A stretch of 64,000 nucleotides of DNA from an uncultured Mycoplasmatota bacterium (GCA_900545005.1 UQXO01000003.1:58399-122398); one strand, 5' to 3'; numbered from the stretch's first letter, positions 1 to 9,638 are shown. Made by a program: numbers and translations. The notes: generated by a model from the letters alone, not told the origin.

Positions 1-1
1 A

Positions 2-307
2 TTACATACCACATTTATTATCATAAACATTACAACAAGTATCTTCTTCACAGCAAGTAAACATTGGTACATAATTATGATGAATAATATGATGATTAAT
101 TATTCTTGTATTAACAGGAACAATGTGTTTTACCTCATGATGAATTTCTCTATGACAACATCTTTCTTGTGGACATTCATAAACTGGATCCATCATACAA
201 CCAGTCATATTCATATCACAATTATTCATATTATCAATTTTACCCATTTCTTTAGTATTCATATTATTTGAAATTGCCCCCATATCAAAACAACGGTTTC
301 TTATCAT
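2..307 (-). CDS. CotD-like spore coat protein
   Basis: A 101-residue Cys/His/Met/Asn-rich protein. The central stretch HIVPVNTRIINHHIIHHNYV resembles the proline- and histidine-rich core of inner spore coat protein CotD, and paired cysteines (ECPQERCC, CCEEDTCC) flank it. I place the start at the ATG at 307, not the TTG nine bases upstream, because AAAGGA sits 9 bases before the ATG. If the assignment holds, the protein is deposited on the spore surface late in sporulation. Similarity is short and compositional, so another Cys/His-rich coat or metal-binding protein is possible. The gerE and spoIIIAH-like genes elsewhere in the window make a coat role more credible. Confidence 0.6.
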   Translation of the reverse strand: MIRNRCFDMGAISNNMNTKEMGKIDNMNNCDMNMTGCMMDPVYECPQERCCHREIHHEVKHIVPVNTRIINHHIIHHNYVPMFTCCEEDTCCNVYDNKCGM

Positions 308-370
308 AAAAAACAATCCTTTCTATTGTAGTTTATGATTAATAACTATTTGATTAAGGATAAAAACCCA

Positions 371-394
371 AAAAAAGAAGATTTTACTCTTCTT
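371..394 (-). terminator. Intrinsic terminator of ffh
   Basis: On the minus strand a 7-bp stem AAGAAGA/TCTTCTT with a 6-base loop runs into a T tract. It overlaps the ffh stop codon. Confidence 0.75.
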
Positions 395-1700
395 AGAAAG
401 GCATTTTAAAATTACCACTAGCCATCTGTTTCATCATCTTCTGCATAGTTTCAAATTGCTTCAACAAACGATTAACTTCCTCAACCGAACGCCCAGAACC
501 AGAAGCAATACGTTTTTTCCGAGAAGCCTTTAATACCTCCGGATGTTTTCTTTCATACTTAGTCATCGATAAAACAATCGCTTCAATATGAGCCATATCT
601 TTAGGATCAATGTTAATATTATTTAACCCAATTTGTCTAGCTTGTGGTAAAAGTTTCAAGAATTTATCTAAAGGTCCCAACTTCTTAATCTGTTTCAAAT
701 TCTTTAAGAAATCTTCTAAATCATACTCTCCCTTTTTCATCTTGGCCGCTTGTTCTTCAATATCATCTTCATCAATTACAGCTTCCACTTTCTCGGCAAT
801 TGCCATAATATCGCCCATATCCAAAATACGTTCTGCCATTCTTTCTGGATCAAACAACATTAAACCATCGAGTTTTTCACTATCACCTATAAACTTAATA
901 GGTACATGGGTTAAATGTCTTACCGATAAAGCAACACCACCCTTAGTATTACCATCCATCTTCGTTAAGATACAACCAGTTAAATTTAATTTATCATTAA
1001 AACCATTAATAACATTAATAGCGTCTTGTCCCATCATCGCATCAATTACTAAGATTTCTTCGTTTGGATGGACTAACTCTTCAACATCTTTTAACTCCTC
1101 CATTAAGGCATCATCAATATGAAGACGTCCAGCGGTATCAATGATTATATAATCGTTACCCTGAATCTTAGCATACTCTAAAGCATCCCTAACAATCTCT
1201 GTAACTTTCTTACCATCTTCACTAAATACGGGAATATTCAATTCCTTACCAACAGTTTTTAACTGGTCAATGGCAGCCGGTCTATAAATATCACAAGCCA
1301 CAAGTAATGGTTTTTTAGCTTCTTTTTTTCTTAAATAATTAGCAAGTTTCCCACTTGTAGTTGTCTTACCACTACCTTGAAGCCCCACTAACATTAAAAT
1401 AGAGGGATTACCATCAACACATAAAGGCGCTGTTTCTCCTCCTAAAAGCTCAACCACTTCATCCTTAACAATCTTAATAAATAACTCATCTGGTTTTAAA
1501 GATTTATCTACTTCTTGACCCAAAGCCTTTTCTTTAACATTATTTATAAATTCTTTAACAACAGTATAGTTAACATCAGCTTCTAATAAAGCCATTCTAA
1601 TCTCTCTTACAGCATCATTAATATTTTCTTCTGTAATACGACCCATGCCTTTAATATTTCTAATAGCATTTGTTAATCTATCACCCATATATTCAAACAT
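393..1700 (-). CDS. ffh: Signal recognition particle GTPase Ffh
   Basis: A 435-residue SRP54-type GTPase that binds 4.5S/6S-like SRP RNA and signal peptides and delivers ribosomes to FtsY at the membrane. The order is N-domain helical bundle, G domain with P-loop GLQGSGKTTT near residue 105, DTAGR, TKMDG, then a Met-rich M domain ending in KMMKQMASGNFKMPF. Length is normal for the family. AGGTGAT lies 6 bases before the ATG. No SRP RNA gene or ylxM partner is adjacent. It appears to be transcribed alone and ended by its own terminator. Confidence 0.97.
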   Translation of the reverse strand: MFEYMGDRLTNAIRNIKGMGRITEENINDAVREIRMALLEADVNYTVVKEFINNVKEKALGQEVDKSLKPDELFIKIVKDEVVELLGGETAPLCVDGNPSILMLVGLQGSGKTTTSGKLANYLRKKEAKKPLLVACDIYRPAAIDQLKTVGKELNIPVFSEDGKKVTEIVRDALEYAKIQGNDYIIIDTAGRLHIDDALMEELKDVEELVHPNEEILVIDAMMGQDAINVINGFNDKLNLTGCILTKMDGNTKGGVALSVRHLTHVPIKFIGDSEKLDGLMLFDPERMAERILDMGDIMAIAEKVEAVIDEDDIEEQAAKMKKGEYDLEDFLKNLKQIKKLGPLDKFLKLLPQARQIGLNNINIDPKDMAHIEAIVLSMTKYERKHPEVLKASRKKRIASGSGRSVEEVNRLLKQFETMQKMMKQMASGNFKMPF

Positions 1701-1767
1701 TTTCTATCACCTTTCTCATTTTATCAAATATCTCTTAAAAAGTCTCTATTTTCTCCCTATTTAACTG

Positions 1768-1791
1768 AAAAAAATGACTCTTAAAAGCCAT
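1768..1791 (-). terminator. Probable terminator of the surface-protein gene
   Basis: On the minus strand ATGGCT...AGAGTCAT forms a wobble-containing stem followed by seven T. It lies just after the stop at 1806. Confidence 0.55.
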
Positions 1792-1805
1792 CTTATTCTT
1801 AAAAA

Positions 1806-3104
1806 CTAATTATTAGCAATCGTAAAAGGATGTTCCAAAGTCCCATCACCATCAATTTTAACATTCTTATCTAAGGTAATAACTGGTCTTATCCCTAAAC
1901 TAGAAGTAACTTTACTATCAAGTTCAATCTTTCCTGTACTACTAATTGAGAAGTTATCAACCACATTATAATTATAAACAACATGACTACCACTCATCGT
2001 AAAAAACGACATATTATCTTCAGCACTACCCAAATAATACTCACTAAAAGTATTATTTAAAGAAGCCCCACTAAACCTAGCCTCATCAATATTAATCAGA
2101 CCAACCTTACTTTCAGTAATTTTACCCCCACATTTTAAACTTGGCGTATTATCATTAACTATTCTTTGATAAGCATTAAAATACTTACCATCAACATTTT
2201 CCAAATAATAATCATTCTCATTACAAAAATTACTCATTACAATATAATTATCCCAATTACCAAGATTAGCATTATACCAACTATTTAACTTTTCCAAAAC
2301 ATTACTTTCACTTAAAACCACATTATCATCATAATTTTTACTATTAATTTTGCTACGATAACTACTATTTAAAACATTACTATTACTAATAAGTTTAACC
2401 GTTCCATCTCCATTAATTCTTAAAATTCTAAATAAAATATTATTTAAAGACACATAATTATTAGAAACATTTCCTCTAAAAATATAACTTATCCCTAAAT
2501 CATCATCACTCATAAAAAGTCCACTATCAGTATAATTTTCTAAGTATTGGGTACTATCCATCTTATTAACTTCATTATTACTTAAGATAATATCTTTAAA
2601 AGACTTCTGTTCTTTTTTTTGAAGTTCTTTATAAGTCATAATATTAGCACTCATACCATAAGTATCTTCTTCTCCTAGATTAGTTATTATAATATCATAA
2701 CTTAAAGTCTGATGAGCCTCTACTTCCTTCGTACGCAAAATCTCTGTATCCATATTGCTAAGATAATCTTGATATAAAATATTTTTATCCCCATCAATAA
2801 GTTTTACTTCTAATTTAGTATTATTTTTATTAATATCCATAAGCGAAATACTTACATAAGAAGTATTACTAGTTACATTAGTAATAGTTAAATGTTTTAC
2901 AAGAGCTTCTTTACTATCTAAATGTTTCACATCAAAATAATTACCATCTTTATAATTGATACTAAAATATTCATCGGCTAAAACTAAAGAAGAATTAGCA
3001 ACTACTTCTTCTTTATTATACTTAGAATAAGAGACAAAAACTCCTGATAAAATTACTATTACCATAATAACTAAACCTAAAATTTTTCCTCTTACCAGCT
3101 TCAT
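1806..3104 (-). CDS. Membrane-anchored surface protein, DUF6273-like C-terminal module
   Basis: A 432-residue protein with an N-terminal membrane anchor or uncleaved signal (residues 8-27, LGLVIMVIVILSGVFVSY) and an extracellular remainder. Residues 35-160 look like a beta-rich domain. Residues 195-430 contain YIFRGNVSNNYVSLNNILFR, RINGDGTVKLI and a C-terminal SSLGIRPVITLD, the pattern of the DUF6273-like module common in surface proteins of gut Bacilli. Function is unknown; a carbohydrate- or protein-binding surface role is inference. It is a single gene between dnaJ and ffh, with GGGGTAACGT before the ATG. Confidence 0.6.
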   Translation of the reverse strand: MKLVRGKILGLVIMVIVILSGVFVSYSKYNKEEVVANSSLVLADEYFSINYKDGNYFDVKHLDSKEALVKHLTITNVTSNTSYVSISLMDINKNNTKLEVKLIDGDKNILYQDYLSNMDTEILRTKEVEAHQTLSYDIIITNLGEEDTYGMSANIMTYKELQKKEQKSFKDIILSNNEVNKMDSTQYLENYTDSGLFMSDDDLGISYIFRGNVSNNYVSLNNILFRILRINGDGTVKLISNSNVLNSSYRSKINSKNYDDNVVLSESNVLEKLNSWYNANLGNWDNYIVMSNFCNENDYYLENVDGKYFNAYQRIVNDNTPSLKCGGKITESKVGLINIDEARFSGASLNNTFSEYYLGSAEDNMSFFTMSGSHVVYNYNVVDNFSISSTGKIELDSKVTSSLGIRPVITLDKNVKIDGDGTLEHPFTIANN

Positions 3105-3191
3105 ACGTTACCCCGACCATTTCTATAACTAAAGTATAACAATTTACTAAAAATAAATCAATTAAAAATCTTTACTTTCCTAATAAAAAGC

Positions 3192-3213
3192 AAAAAAAGC
3201 CATAAAATGACTT
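3192..3213 (-). terminator. Terminator after dnaJ
   Basis: Minus-strand stem AAGTCA/TGGCTT (one G-T pair) with loop TTTTA, followed by seven T. It overlaps the dnaJ stop and ends the heat-shock operon. Confidence 0.65.
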
Positions 3214-4357
3214 AATTCATATATTTTTGCATCGTTTTAAATTCTGGATTAGTTTCTAAATCAGTCTCCGATAACGACTTAAATAATTGCTTTTGTTCAC
3301 GATCTAACTTCGTTGGTATCATAACATTAATGATAACATACATATCCCCTTTACGACCAGTATTAGGATTAGCAACACCTTTACCTTTAATACGCATCTT
3401 TGTATCACTTTGCGTACCAGCATCTAATTGTAATACTAAGTTACCATATATAGTTGGGATTTCCTTTTTACAACCTAAAACAGCTTCAGTAATTGTAACA
3501 GGTAAATCCATATAAATATCATTTTCTTCTCTTTTAAATAAAGGATGTTCCTTAACAGTAAATTCAATATAAATATCCCCATTAGGACCACCATTGGTTC
3601 CACTAGAACCTTTACCAGTTATACGAAGTTGACTACCGTTATTAACCCCAGCAGGAACCTCCACCGTGATTTCTTTTCTAGCACTTACGCTACCATCACC
3701 GTGACATTTGGAACAAACTCTAGAGTAAGTTTTACCACTTCCCTCACAGTCCGGACAAGTTGTCTCAGTTTGAAAAGTTCCAAACATAGTCCTTTGCGCT
3801 TGAACGATGCGACCACGCCCTTTACAAGTACCACAAGTTTTACTATCAAAACCACCTTCTCCGTGACATTCATCACATTTTTCATTTAGAGTAACACTAA
3901 TAGTTTTACTACAGCCAAAAACGGCTTCATCAAAAGTCAAATTAACGCGAACTAAAGAATCTTCGCCCTTAGTTGCTCTCTCTCTACTATTGCCTCGTGA
4001 AAAACCACCACCAAAACCACCAAAGGCACTTCCAAATAAATCACGGAAAATATCATCAGAATCGAATGAGGAAAATCCGCCACCAAAGCCACCAAAGCCA
4101 CCGGCTCCAGAGGCCCCAGCACCACCATTTTCAAAAGCCGACGAGCCAAATTGATCATAAGTTTTACGCTTATCAGGATCACCTAAAATCGAATAAGCTT
4201 CGCCAATCTCCTTAAATTTTTCTTCGGCTCCCGGCTCTTTATTAACATCAGGATGATATTTTTTAGCTAGTTTACGAAAAGCTGATTTTATCTCATCTTG
4301 ACTAGCACTTTTACTAACACCCAATATTTCATAATAATCTTTATTACTTGCTGCCAT
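3212..4357 (-). CDS. dnaJ: Chaperone DnaJ (Hsp40)
   Basis: A 381-residue type I Hsp40, the DnaK co-chaperone that stimulates ATP hydrolysis and delivers unfolded clients. It has an N-terminal J domain with HPD in KKYHPDVNKEPG, a Gly/Phe-rich linker (GGFGGFGGGF), a zinc domain with four CxxCxGxG repeats (CDECHGEG, CGTCKGRG, CPDCEGSG, CSKCHGDG), and the C-terminal substrate-binding barrels. Length is typical. Its start overlaps the end of pepF by 14 bases, so pepF and dnaJ are probably co-translated. It is separated from dnaK by pepF, which is unusual. Confidence 0.97.
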   Translation of the reverse strand: MAASNKDYYEILGVSKSASQDEIKSAFRKLAKKYHPDVNKEPGAEEKFKEIGEAYSILGDPDKRKTYDQFGSSAFENGGAGASGAGGFGGFGGGFSSFDSDDIFRDLFGSAFGGFGGGFSRGNSRERATKGEDSLVRVNLTFDEAVFGCSKTISVTLNEKCDECHGEGGFDSKTCGTCKGRGRIVQAQRTMFGTFQTETTCPDCEGSGKTYSRVCSKCHGDGSVSARKEITVEVPAGVNNGSQLRITGKGSSGTNGGPNGDIYIEFTVKEHPLFKREENDIYMDLPVTITEAVLGCKKEIPTIYGNLVLQLDAGTQSDTKMRIKGKGVANPNTGRKGDMYVIINVMIPTKLDREQKQLFKSLSETDLETNPEFKTMQKYMN

Positions 4358-6149
4358 TATTAATCATTTCCTTCCTTAATTTTTTGGCCATTTCTAAACG
4401 TTCTTTAAACATTTTAATAGCATCTTCAATAACTTCTCCCGTTGTTAAATCAATACCACATTTCTTCAAAATATTTAATGGGTAATCAGACCCTCCACTA
4501 CTTAAAAATTCTAAATAATTATCTAAAGCATTTTCTTTTTGATTTAATATGTCATTAGCTATTTTTATCGCACAACTAAAACCAGTTGCATACTTATATA
4601 CATAAAACGGAGTATAAAAATGAGGAATACGAGACCATTCATAGCCAATCTCTTTATCACTTACCATCTCATCACCATAATAAAGTCTATTCAAATCATA
4701 ATAAGTCTTATACAAAGACTCAGCCGTTATTGGCATTCCTTCCATATCCATATTATGAACTAAATACTCAAATTCTGCAAACTGAGTCTGACGATAAACT
4801 GTTGCTCTAAATTCATCTAAAAACTTAGTCAAATAAAACATTTTTTCTTCATCAGATTTAGCATTTTTTAACATATACTCATTCAATAAAACTTCATTAA
4901 CCGTCGAAGCTATCTCGGCTAAAAAAATTGGATAACTACTATTTACAAAATCCTGCTTTTTATTAGAATAATATGAATGCATAGCATGTCCCAACTCATG
5001 AATAACCGTCGAAACTGAAGTATAATCCCCTTCAAAATTAACAGAAACATAGGGTTCTACCCCGTAAGTTCCCCATTCATAAGCTCCACTTCGTTTACCA
5101 TCATTATTGTATCTATCAATCCATCTTTTCTTAAAAGCTTGACTTAAATCCTCTAAATAAGTACCTCCAAGTGGCTTTAAAGCTTTCATAATAATTGCCT
5201 CAGCCTCAGTAAAACTATACTTTTTATCGTTAGGTTTAGATAATTCCAAATGTAAATCATACATATGTAACTCATTAAGATTTAACATTTCTTTTCTAAA
5301 AGCTAAATAATCATAAAGACTATCTAAATTTTTATGAACAGTCCCAATCAAATTCAAATAAACATCTTTAGAAATATCATCCTCATATAGACTATACTCC
5401 ATACAAGAATTAAAATTACGTATCTTCGTAATGAAATTATCTTCCTTAACTTGTCCTTTATAAAGAGATGCTAAAGTATTTTGATGAGCCTCATAAAACG
5501 CATAATACTTCTTAAAAGCTTCTATTCTTACATCACGATTTTTATCTATCATATAATTAGAATAAGTACTGTGATTTAAAGGTAATACTTTCCCATCTTT
5601 AGTAATACTTTCAAACACCGCATCAGCATTATCTAAAGAACTAAAAGCATCATCACCAGTCCCAAAAGCATTACTAGCTAACGTAATAATTCTTTCTTCT
5701 TCATCACTTAAAGTACACTTTTTATAACGATACATACTTTCTAAACTAAAAGCATATTCTTCTAACACCTTATCTTTAGCCACTAAACTTTCTACATAAG
5801 AATACTCTTTACTTAAAAGCTCAGTTCTCGTAAATGCCAGTTTTTCACCAACATTTTGGCATAAAAATTCTACTCTTTCTTTTAAATTTTTACCTTTACT
5901 ATCAGTAGTATCCTGATAATGATAAAGATAGGAATAAACATACAAACGATTAAGTTTCAAATATAAATTATCATTAGTCTTTAAATAAGTAAGTAATGAC
6001 TTTTCATCATCTAAAATATGTCCTTTCATATTTTCTATCTTCCCAGTTAAAGCCTCAACTTCTTTAAAATCCTCATCATATGTTTTATCATCTTTATATA
6101 ATCTAGTTAAATCCCATGTATCTTTAAGAGCAATTTTACTTCTTTCCAT
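4344..6149 (-). CDS. pepF: Oligoendopeptidase F (M3B zinc metallopeptidase)
   Basis: A 601-residue cytoplasmic peptidase predicted to cut short peptides. The zinc-binding HExxH is seen in VIHELGHAMHSYYS, with a downstream Glu (LAEIASTVNE) in the expected third-ligand position. Length matches PepF. It lies between dnaK and dnaJ: 66 bases after dnaK across a strong hairpin, and overlapping dnaJ by 14 bases. Co-transcription with the chaperones suggests a role in clearing peptides during heat stress, which is inference. Confidence 0.95.
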   Translation of the reverse strand: MERSKIALKDTWDLTRLYKDDKTYDEDFKEVEALTGKIENMKGHILDDEKSLLTYLKTNDNLYLKLNRLYVYSYLYHYQDTTDSKGKNLKERVEFLCQNVGEKLAFTRTELLSKEYSYVESLVAKDKVLEEYAFSLESMYRYKKCTLSDEEERIITLASNAFGTGDDAFSSLDNADAVFESITKDGKVLPLNHSTYSNYMIDKNRDVRIEAFKKYYAFYEAHQNTLASLYKGQVKEDNFITKIRNFNSCMEYSLYEDDISKDVYLNLIGTVHKNLDSLYDYLAFRKEMLNLNELHMYDLHLELSKPNDKKYSFTEAEAIIMKALKPLGGTYLEDLSQAFKKRWIDRYNNDGKRSGAYEWGTYGVEPYVSVNFEGDYTSVSTVIHELGHAMHSYYSNKKQDFVNSSYPIFLAEIASTVNEVLLNEYMLKNAKSDEEKMFYLTKFLDEFRATVYRQTQFAEFEYLVHNMDMEGMPITAESLYKTYYDLNRLYYGDEMVSDKEIGYEWSRIPHFYTPFYVYKYATGFSCAIKIANDILNQKENALDNYLEFLSSGGSDYPLNILKKCGIDLTTGEVIEDAIKMFKERLEMAKKLRKEMINNGSK

Positions 6150-6170
6150 ATATTCTCCATTCTTAATAGT

Positions 6171-6202
6171 AGTAAAAGTTCTAGTCTCCTAGAACTTTTA
6201 CT
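6171..6202 (-). promoter_or_regulatory. Perfect 14-bp hairpin between dnaK and pepF
   Basis: AGTAAAAGTTCTAG and CTAGAACTTTTACT form a perfect 14-bp stem around loop TCTC (GAGA on the transcript strand). No long T tract follows on the minus strand, so it may be a weak terminator, an RNA-processing site or a 3'-stabilising structure that makes dnaK mRNA more abundant than pepF-dnaJ. Confidence 0.6.
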
Positions 6203-6215
6203 TTCCTATCTGTAA

Positions 6216-8042
6216 TTATTTTTCTTCGTATTTAGCTTCTTTTACATCATCTTTAGAATCATTAGTTGCAGTATTGGCATCACTAGTAGATGCATTTTGA
6301 TTTTGTTTTGCTGCTTCTTCATATACTTTTTCGGCATACTTCATTGCAACATCATTAAGTTCTTTAGTCTTAGCTTTAATATCATCAACATTGTCGGAAT
6401 TCATAACATTTCTTAATTCAGCAATCTTATCTTCAGCAGCTTTTTTATCATCTTCAGATACTTTTCCTTCTAAATCTTTTAATGATTTTTCCGTTTGGAA
6501 AATAGTAGCATCTGCTTCATTTTTAGCTTCTGCTAAAGCTTTTCTCTTATCATCAGCTTCTTTATTAGCTTCCGCTTCTTTTCTCATCTTTTCAATTTCT
6601 TCATCAGATAGATTTGTTGAAGAAGTAATTGTAATAGATTGTTCTTTATTAGTTCCTAAATCCTTAGCAGTTACATGAACAATACCATTAGCATCAATAT
6701 CAAATTTAACTTCGATTTGTGGAATTCCACGAGGTGCAGCAGGAATACTATCTAAACGGAAATTTCCTAAAGTCTTATTATCAGAAGCCATAGGTCTTTC
6801 ACCTTGTAATACATGAATATCTACAGCTGGTTGATTATCAACAGCAGTTGAGAATACTTGTGATTTACTTGTTGGAATAGTTGTATTTCTTGGAATTAAA
6901 ACTGTCATCACATCACCCATAGTTTCAATACCTAAAGATAATGGTGTAACATCAAGTAATACTAAGTCATCAACTTCGCCAGTCAAGACCCCACCTTGAA
7001 TAGCAGCACCCATAGCTACTACTTCATCTGGGTTAACTTCTTTAGAAGGTTCTTTACCTAATTCTTTCTTAACTAATTCTTGAATATATGGAATTCTTGT
7101 TGAACCACCAACTAACAAGACTTTATCAATATCATTAGCAGATAATTTAGCATCCTTAAGAGCTTTTCTAACAGCATCTAAAGTAGAATCAAACAAATCT
7201 TTATTTAATTCTTCAAATTTAGCACGATTTAAAGTCACATTCAAATGTAAAGGTCCTTCTGCACTTTGAGCAATAAATGGAATAGAAATTTCCGCACTCA
7301 TCATACCAGACAAATCTTTCTTTGCTTTTTCAGCAGCATCTTTAATACGTTGCATTGCCATCTTATCGGTTGATAAATCGATACCGTTTTCTTTTTTGAA
7401 CTCAGATACTAAGTAATCCATAATTCTTTGGTCGAAATCATCGCCACCTAAATGGTTATTACCAGCAGTTGACTTAACCTCAAAGACACCATCACCCAAA
7501 TCTAGAATTGAAACATCAAATGTACCACCACCTAAATCATATACAAGTACAGTATGAGTCTTTTCTTGTTTATCAATACCATAAGCAAGAGCAGCAGCAG
7601 TTGGTTCATTAATAATTCTTTCAACATCTAAGCCCGCAATTTTACCGGCATTCTTAGTAGCTTGTCTTTGAGCATCATTGAAGTATGCAGGAACAGTAAT
7701 AACAGCTTTTGTAACTTTTTCGCCTAAATAACTTTCAGCATCACTCTTAAGTTTCATTAAGATTTTAGCCGAAATTTCTTCTGGTGAATACTTACGACCA
7801 CCCATTTCAACTTTCTTATCAGTACCCATCAATCTCTTAACACTAGATACTGTATTGGCTACATTAGTAACAGCTTGACGTTTCGCTGTTTCCCCTACTA
7901 ATATTTCACCATTCTTATCAGCAACAACACTGGGAGTTGTTCTATTACCTTCTGGATTAGTAATTACATGAGGAACTCCACCCTCTAATACAGCAACACA
8001 TGAATTTGTTGTACCTAAATCTATACCTATAATTTTACTCAT
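6216..8042 (-). CDS. dnaK: Chaperone DnaK (Hsp70)
   Basis: A 608-residue Hsp70 that folds client proteins in an ATP cycle with DnaJ and GrpE. The nucleotide-binding domain starts IIGIDLGTTNSCVAVLEGG and carries DLGGGTFDVS and VLLVGGSTRIP. The interdomain linker DDLVLLDVTPLSLGIET leads into the substrate-binding domain and a helical lid, with a Gln/Asn/Ser-rich tail ending VKEAKYEEK. AGGAGAGATAAATT precedes the ATG. It follows grpE by 12 bases in the HrcA-controlled operon. Confidence 0.98.
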   Translation of the reverse strand: MSKIIGIDLGTTNSCVAVLEGGVPHVITNPEGNRTTPSVVADKNGEILVGETAKRQAVTNVANTVSSVKRLMGTDKKVEMGGRKYSPEEISAKILMKLKSDAESYLGEKVTKAVITVPAYFNDAQRQATKNAGKIAGLDVERIINEPTAAALAYGIDKQEKTHTVLVYDLGGGTFDVSILDLGDGVFEVKSTAGNNHLGGDDFDQRIMDYLVSEFKKENGIDLSTDKMAMQRIKDAAEKAKKDLSGMMSAEISIPFIAQSAEGPLHLNVTLNRAKFEELNKDLFDSTLDAVRKALKDAKLSANDIDKVLLVGGSTRIPYIQELVKKELGKEPSKEVNPDEVVAMGAAIQGGVLTGEVDDLVLLDVTPLSLGIETMGDVMTVLIPRNTTIPTSKSQVFSTAVDNQPAVDIHVLQGERPMASDNKTLGNFRLDSIPAAPRGIPQIEVKFDIDANGIVHVTAKDLGTNKEQSITITSSTNLSDEEIEKMRKEAEANKEADDKRKALAEAKNEADATIFQTEKSLKDLEGKVSEDDKKAAEDKIAELRNVMNSDNVDDIKAKTKELNDVAMKYAEKVYEEAAKQNQNASTSDANTATNDSKDDVKEAKYEEK

Positions 8043-8054
8043 AATTTATCTCTC

Positions 8055-8615
8055 CTATTCATTAACCTTAACCATCGCTGGTCTCAATAATTTATCTTTA
8101 TACATATAACCTTTTTGCAAAACATCTAAGACAACGCCCTGTTCTTCTTCAATTATACTCTCCGTAAGAACAGCATCCATAAATTTTGGATCAAAAGGCT
8201 TATGCAAACATTCTATTTCGGTTACCCCGATATTTTTTAAAACGGTAAGCATATTCGTATATATCATTTTATATCCTTCTAAATACTTATCATTTTCGCT
8301 ATTATCCATAGCAATTGCTCGTTCAAAATTATCAATAATTGGTAACAATGACTTTATCAAATCAGTTCCTTCATACATTGCTCGTTTTGATAATTCATCT
8401 TCATAACGACGACGCATATTTTGAACCTCTGCTGATAATCGAACAACTTTTTCGTTGCTACTAGCAACTTCTTTCTTTAACTTTTCTAATTCTAAAGTAT
8501 CTTTATTAAAGAAAGACTTCTTTTTTTCTTTATCTTTTGGTAAATCCTTTGTCTCCGGAGCTTTCTTTTCCAAAGACTCAGACTCTACCTTTTTATTTTT
8601 TTCTTCTTCAGTCAT
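8055..8615 (-). CDS. grpE: Nucleotide exchange factor GrpE
   Basis: GrpE releases ADP from DnaK. A charged Lys/Glu-rich N-terminal tail and long coiled coil (LEKLKKEVASSNEKVVRLSA) precede the conserved core with LLPIIDNFERAI and FDPKFMDAV; the end is YKDKLLRPAMVKVNE. An upstream ATG at 8633 is in frame, but I place the start at 8615 (186 residues), where GAGGGAAAAA directly precedes ATG. That ATG overlaps the hrcA stop (ATGACTGA), a coupled arrangement. Confidence 0.95.
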   Translation of the reverse strand: MTEEEKNKKVESESLEKKAPETKDLPKDKEKKKSFFNKDTLELEKLKKEVASSNEKVVRLSAEVQNMRRRYEDELSKRAMYEGTDLIKSLLPIIDNFERAIAMDNSENDKYLEGYKMIYTNMLTVLKNIGVTEIECLHKPFDPKFMDAVLTESIIEEEQGVVLDVLQKGYMYKDKLLRPAMVKVNE

Positions 8616-9618
8616 TTTTTCCCTCATCATCATTTATATTTTCACTTATATATTGTAGTAGTCCAACAACTTTATCATATTCCATTCGCTTAGGACCAAC
8701 AATCGCTATTGTTCCTTCCTCACCATCTCGATGATACTTAGTCTTAACAATTGTCACATCTTTATCAAAATTATTTTCATCACCAATAGACACATTAATT
8801 CCAGATTCATTCGAATACATATTCTTTAATACTAAGTTTTTATCTTCTAATTTACCAGCAATCCTTTTAATTGAATCGGCATCATCATATTCAGGTTGAT
8901 TGTAAAGATTAGCTTTCCCACCAAAGTGAATACTGGCAGTATTTTTTGCAAAATCACTAAATGCATCATAGAAAATATTATAAACTTGTTCATATTGAAC
9001 CATTTTCTTTGCAATTATTGGCTTAATTTCAAATTCTAAACGTTCTGAAACTTGATCAATTGGCGTTCCTACTAACATTTTGTTTATTATTTCTCCAGTT
9101 TTAACAACTTCATCAATATTAGTATCGCTAGATAAAACAAACTGTTTGTTTTCAACAATTCCCTTATCTGTACACACTAGAGCCACAATTTTATTATCAG
9201 CTAAAGGAATAATGTTAATTTGTTGTAAAGCATTGTCTTTTGAACTACTTCCCAAAATAACCGATGTATAATTGGTTATTTCACTTATAATATCTACACA
9301 TTTATTAACGGCATCTGAAACAACTAAATTTTGGTTATGAAAAATAGTTTGCAACTTAAGCATATCTTCGCCACTTAACTCTTTCGGTTTCATCAAATGC
9401 TCAACATAATATTTATATCCAGCTTCACTAGGAACTCTTCCACTTGAGATATGATTCTTTTCGATATATCCCAATGACTCCAAAAAAGCCATCTCATTTC
9501 TAATCGTTGCTGAAGAACATTTAAACTTCTTACACAAAGATTTACTACCTATTGGTTTAGCACATGATATGTAATTTTCTACTATTTCCTTTAGAAGCAA
9601 TCTTTCACGATCACTCAT
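8608..9618 (-). CDS. hrcA: Heat-inducible transcription repressor HrcA
   Basis: A 336-residue repressor of class I heat-shock genes that binds CIRCE operators and is kept active by GroEL in the studied relatives. The N-terminal winged helix includes ENYISCAKPIGSKSLCKKF and SSATIRNEMAFLESLGYI; a GAF-like dimerisation region follows, and the C-terminus shows DGEEGTIAIVGPKRMEYDKV. First gene of the hrcA-grpE-dnaK-pepF-dnaJ cluster. GAGGTGATGAT precedes the ATG. It ends in TGA inside the grpE start. The CIRCE-like elements in its promoter imply autoregulation. Confidence 0.97.
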   Translation of the reverse strand: MSDRERLLLKEIVENYISCAKPIGSKSLCKKFKCSSATIRNEMAFLESLGYIEKNHISSGRVPSEAGYKYYVEHLMKPKELSGEDMLKLQTIFHNQNLVVSDAVNKCVDIISEITNYTSVILGSSSKDNALQQINIIPLADNKIVALVCTDKGIVENKQFVLSSDTNIDEVVKTGEIINKMLVGTPIDQVSERLEFEIKPIIAKKMVQYEQVYNIFYDAFSDFAKNTASIHFGGKANLYNQPEYDDADSIKRIAGKLEDKNLVLKNMYSNESGINVSIGDENNFDKDVTIVKTKYHRDGEEGTIAIVGPKRMEYDKVVGLLQYISENINDDEGKND

Positions 9619-9638
9619 ATCATCACCTCAAACTATTA

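Noticed and set aside
77..271. Plus-strand frames opposite long genes (for example opposite CotD, ffh, dnaJ, rpoB and the grpE/hrcA junction)
   Set aside because: They have no ribosome-binding sites and their composition is the reverse complement of real genes with strong family matches.
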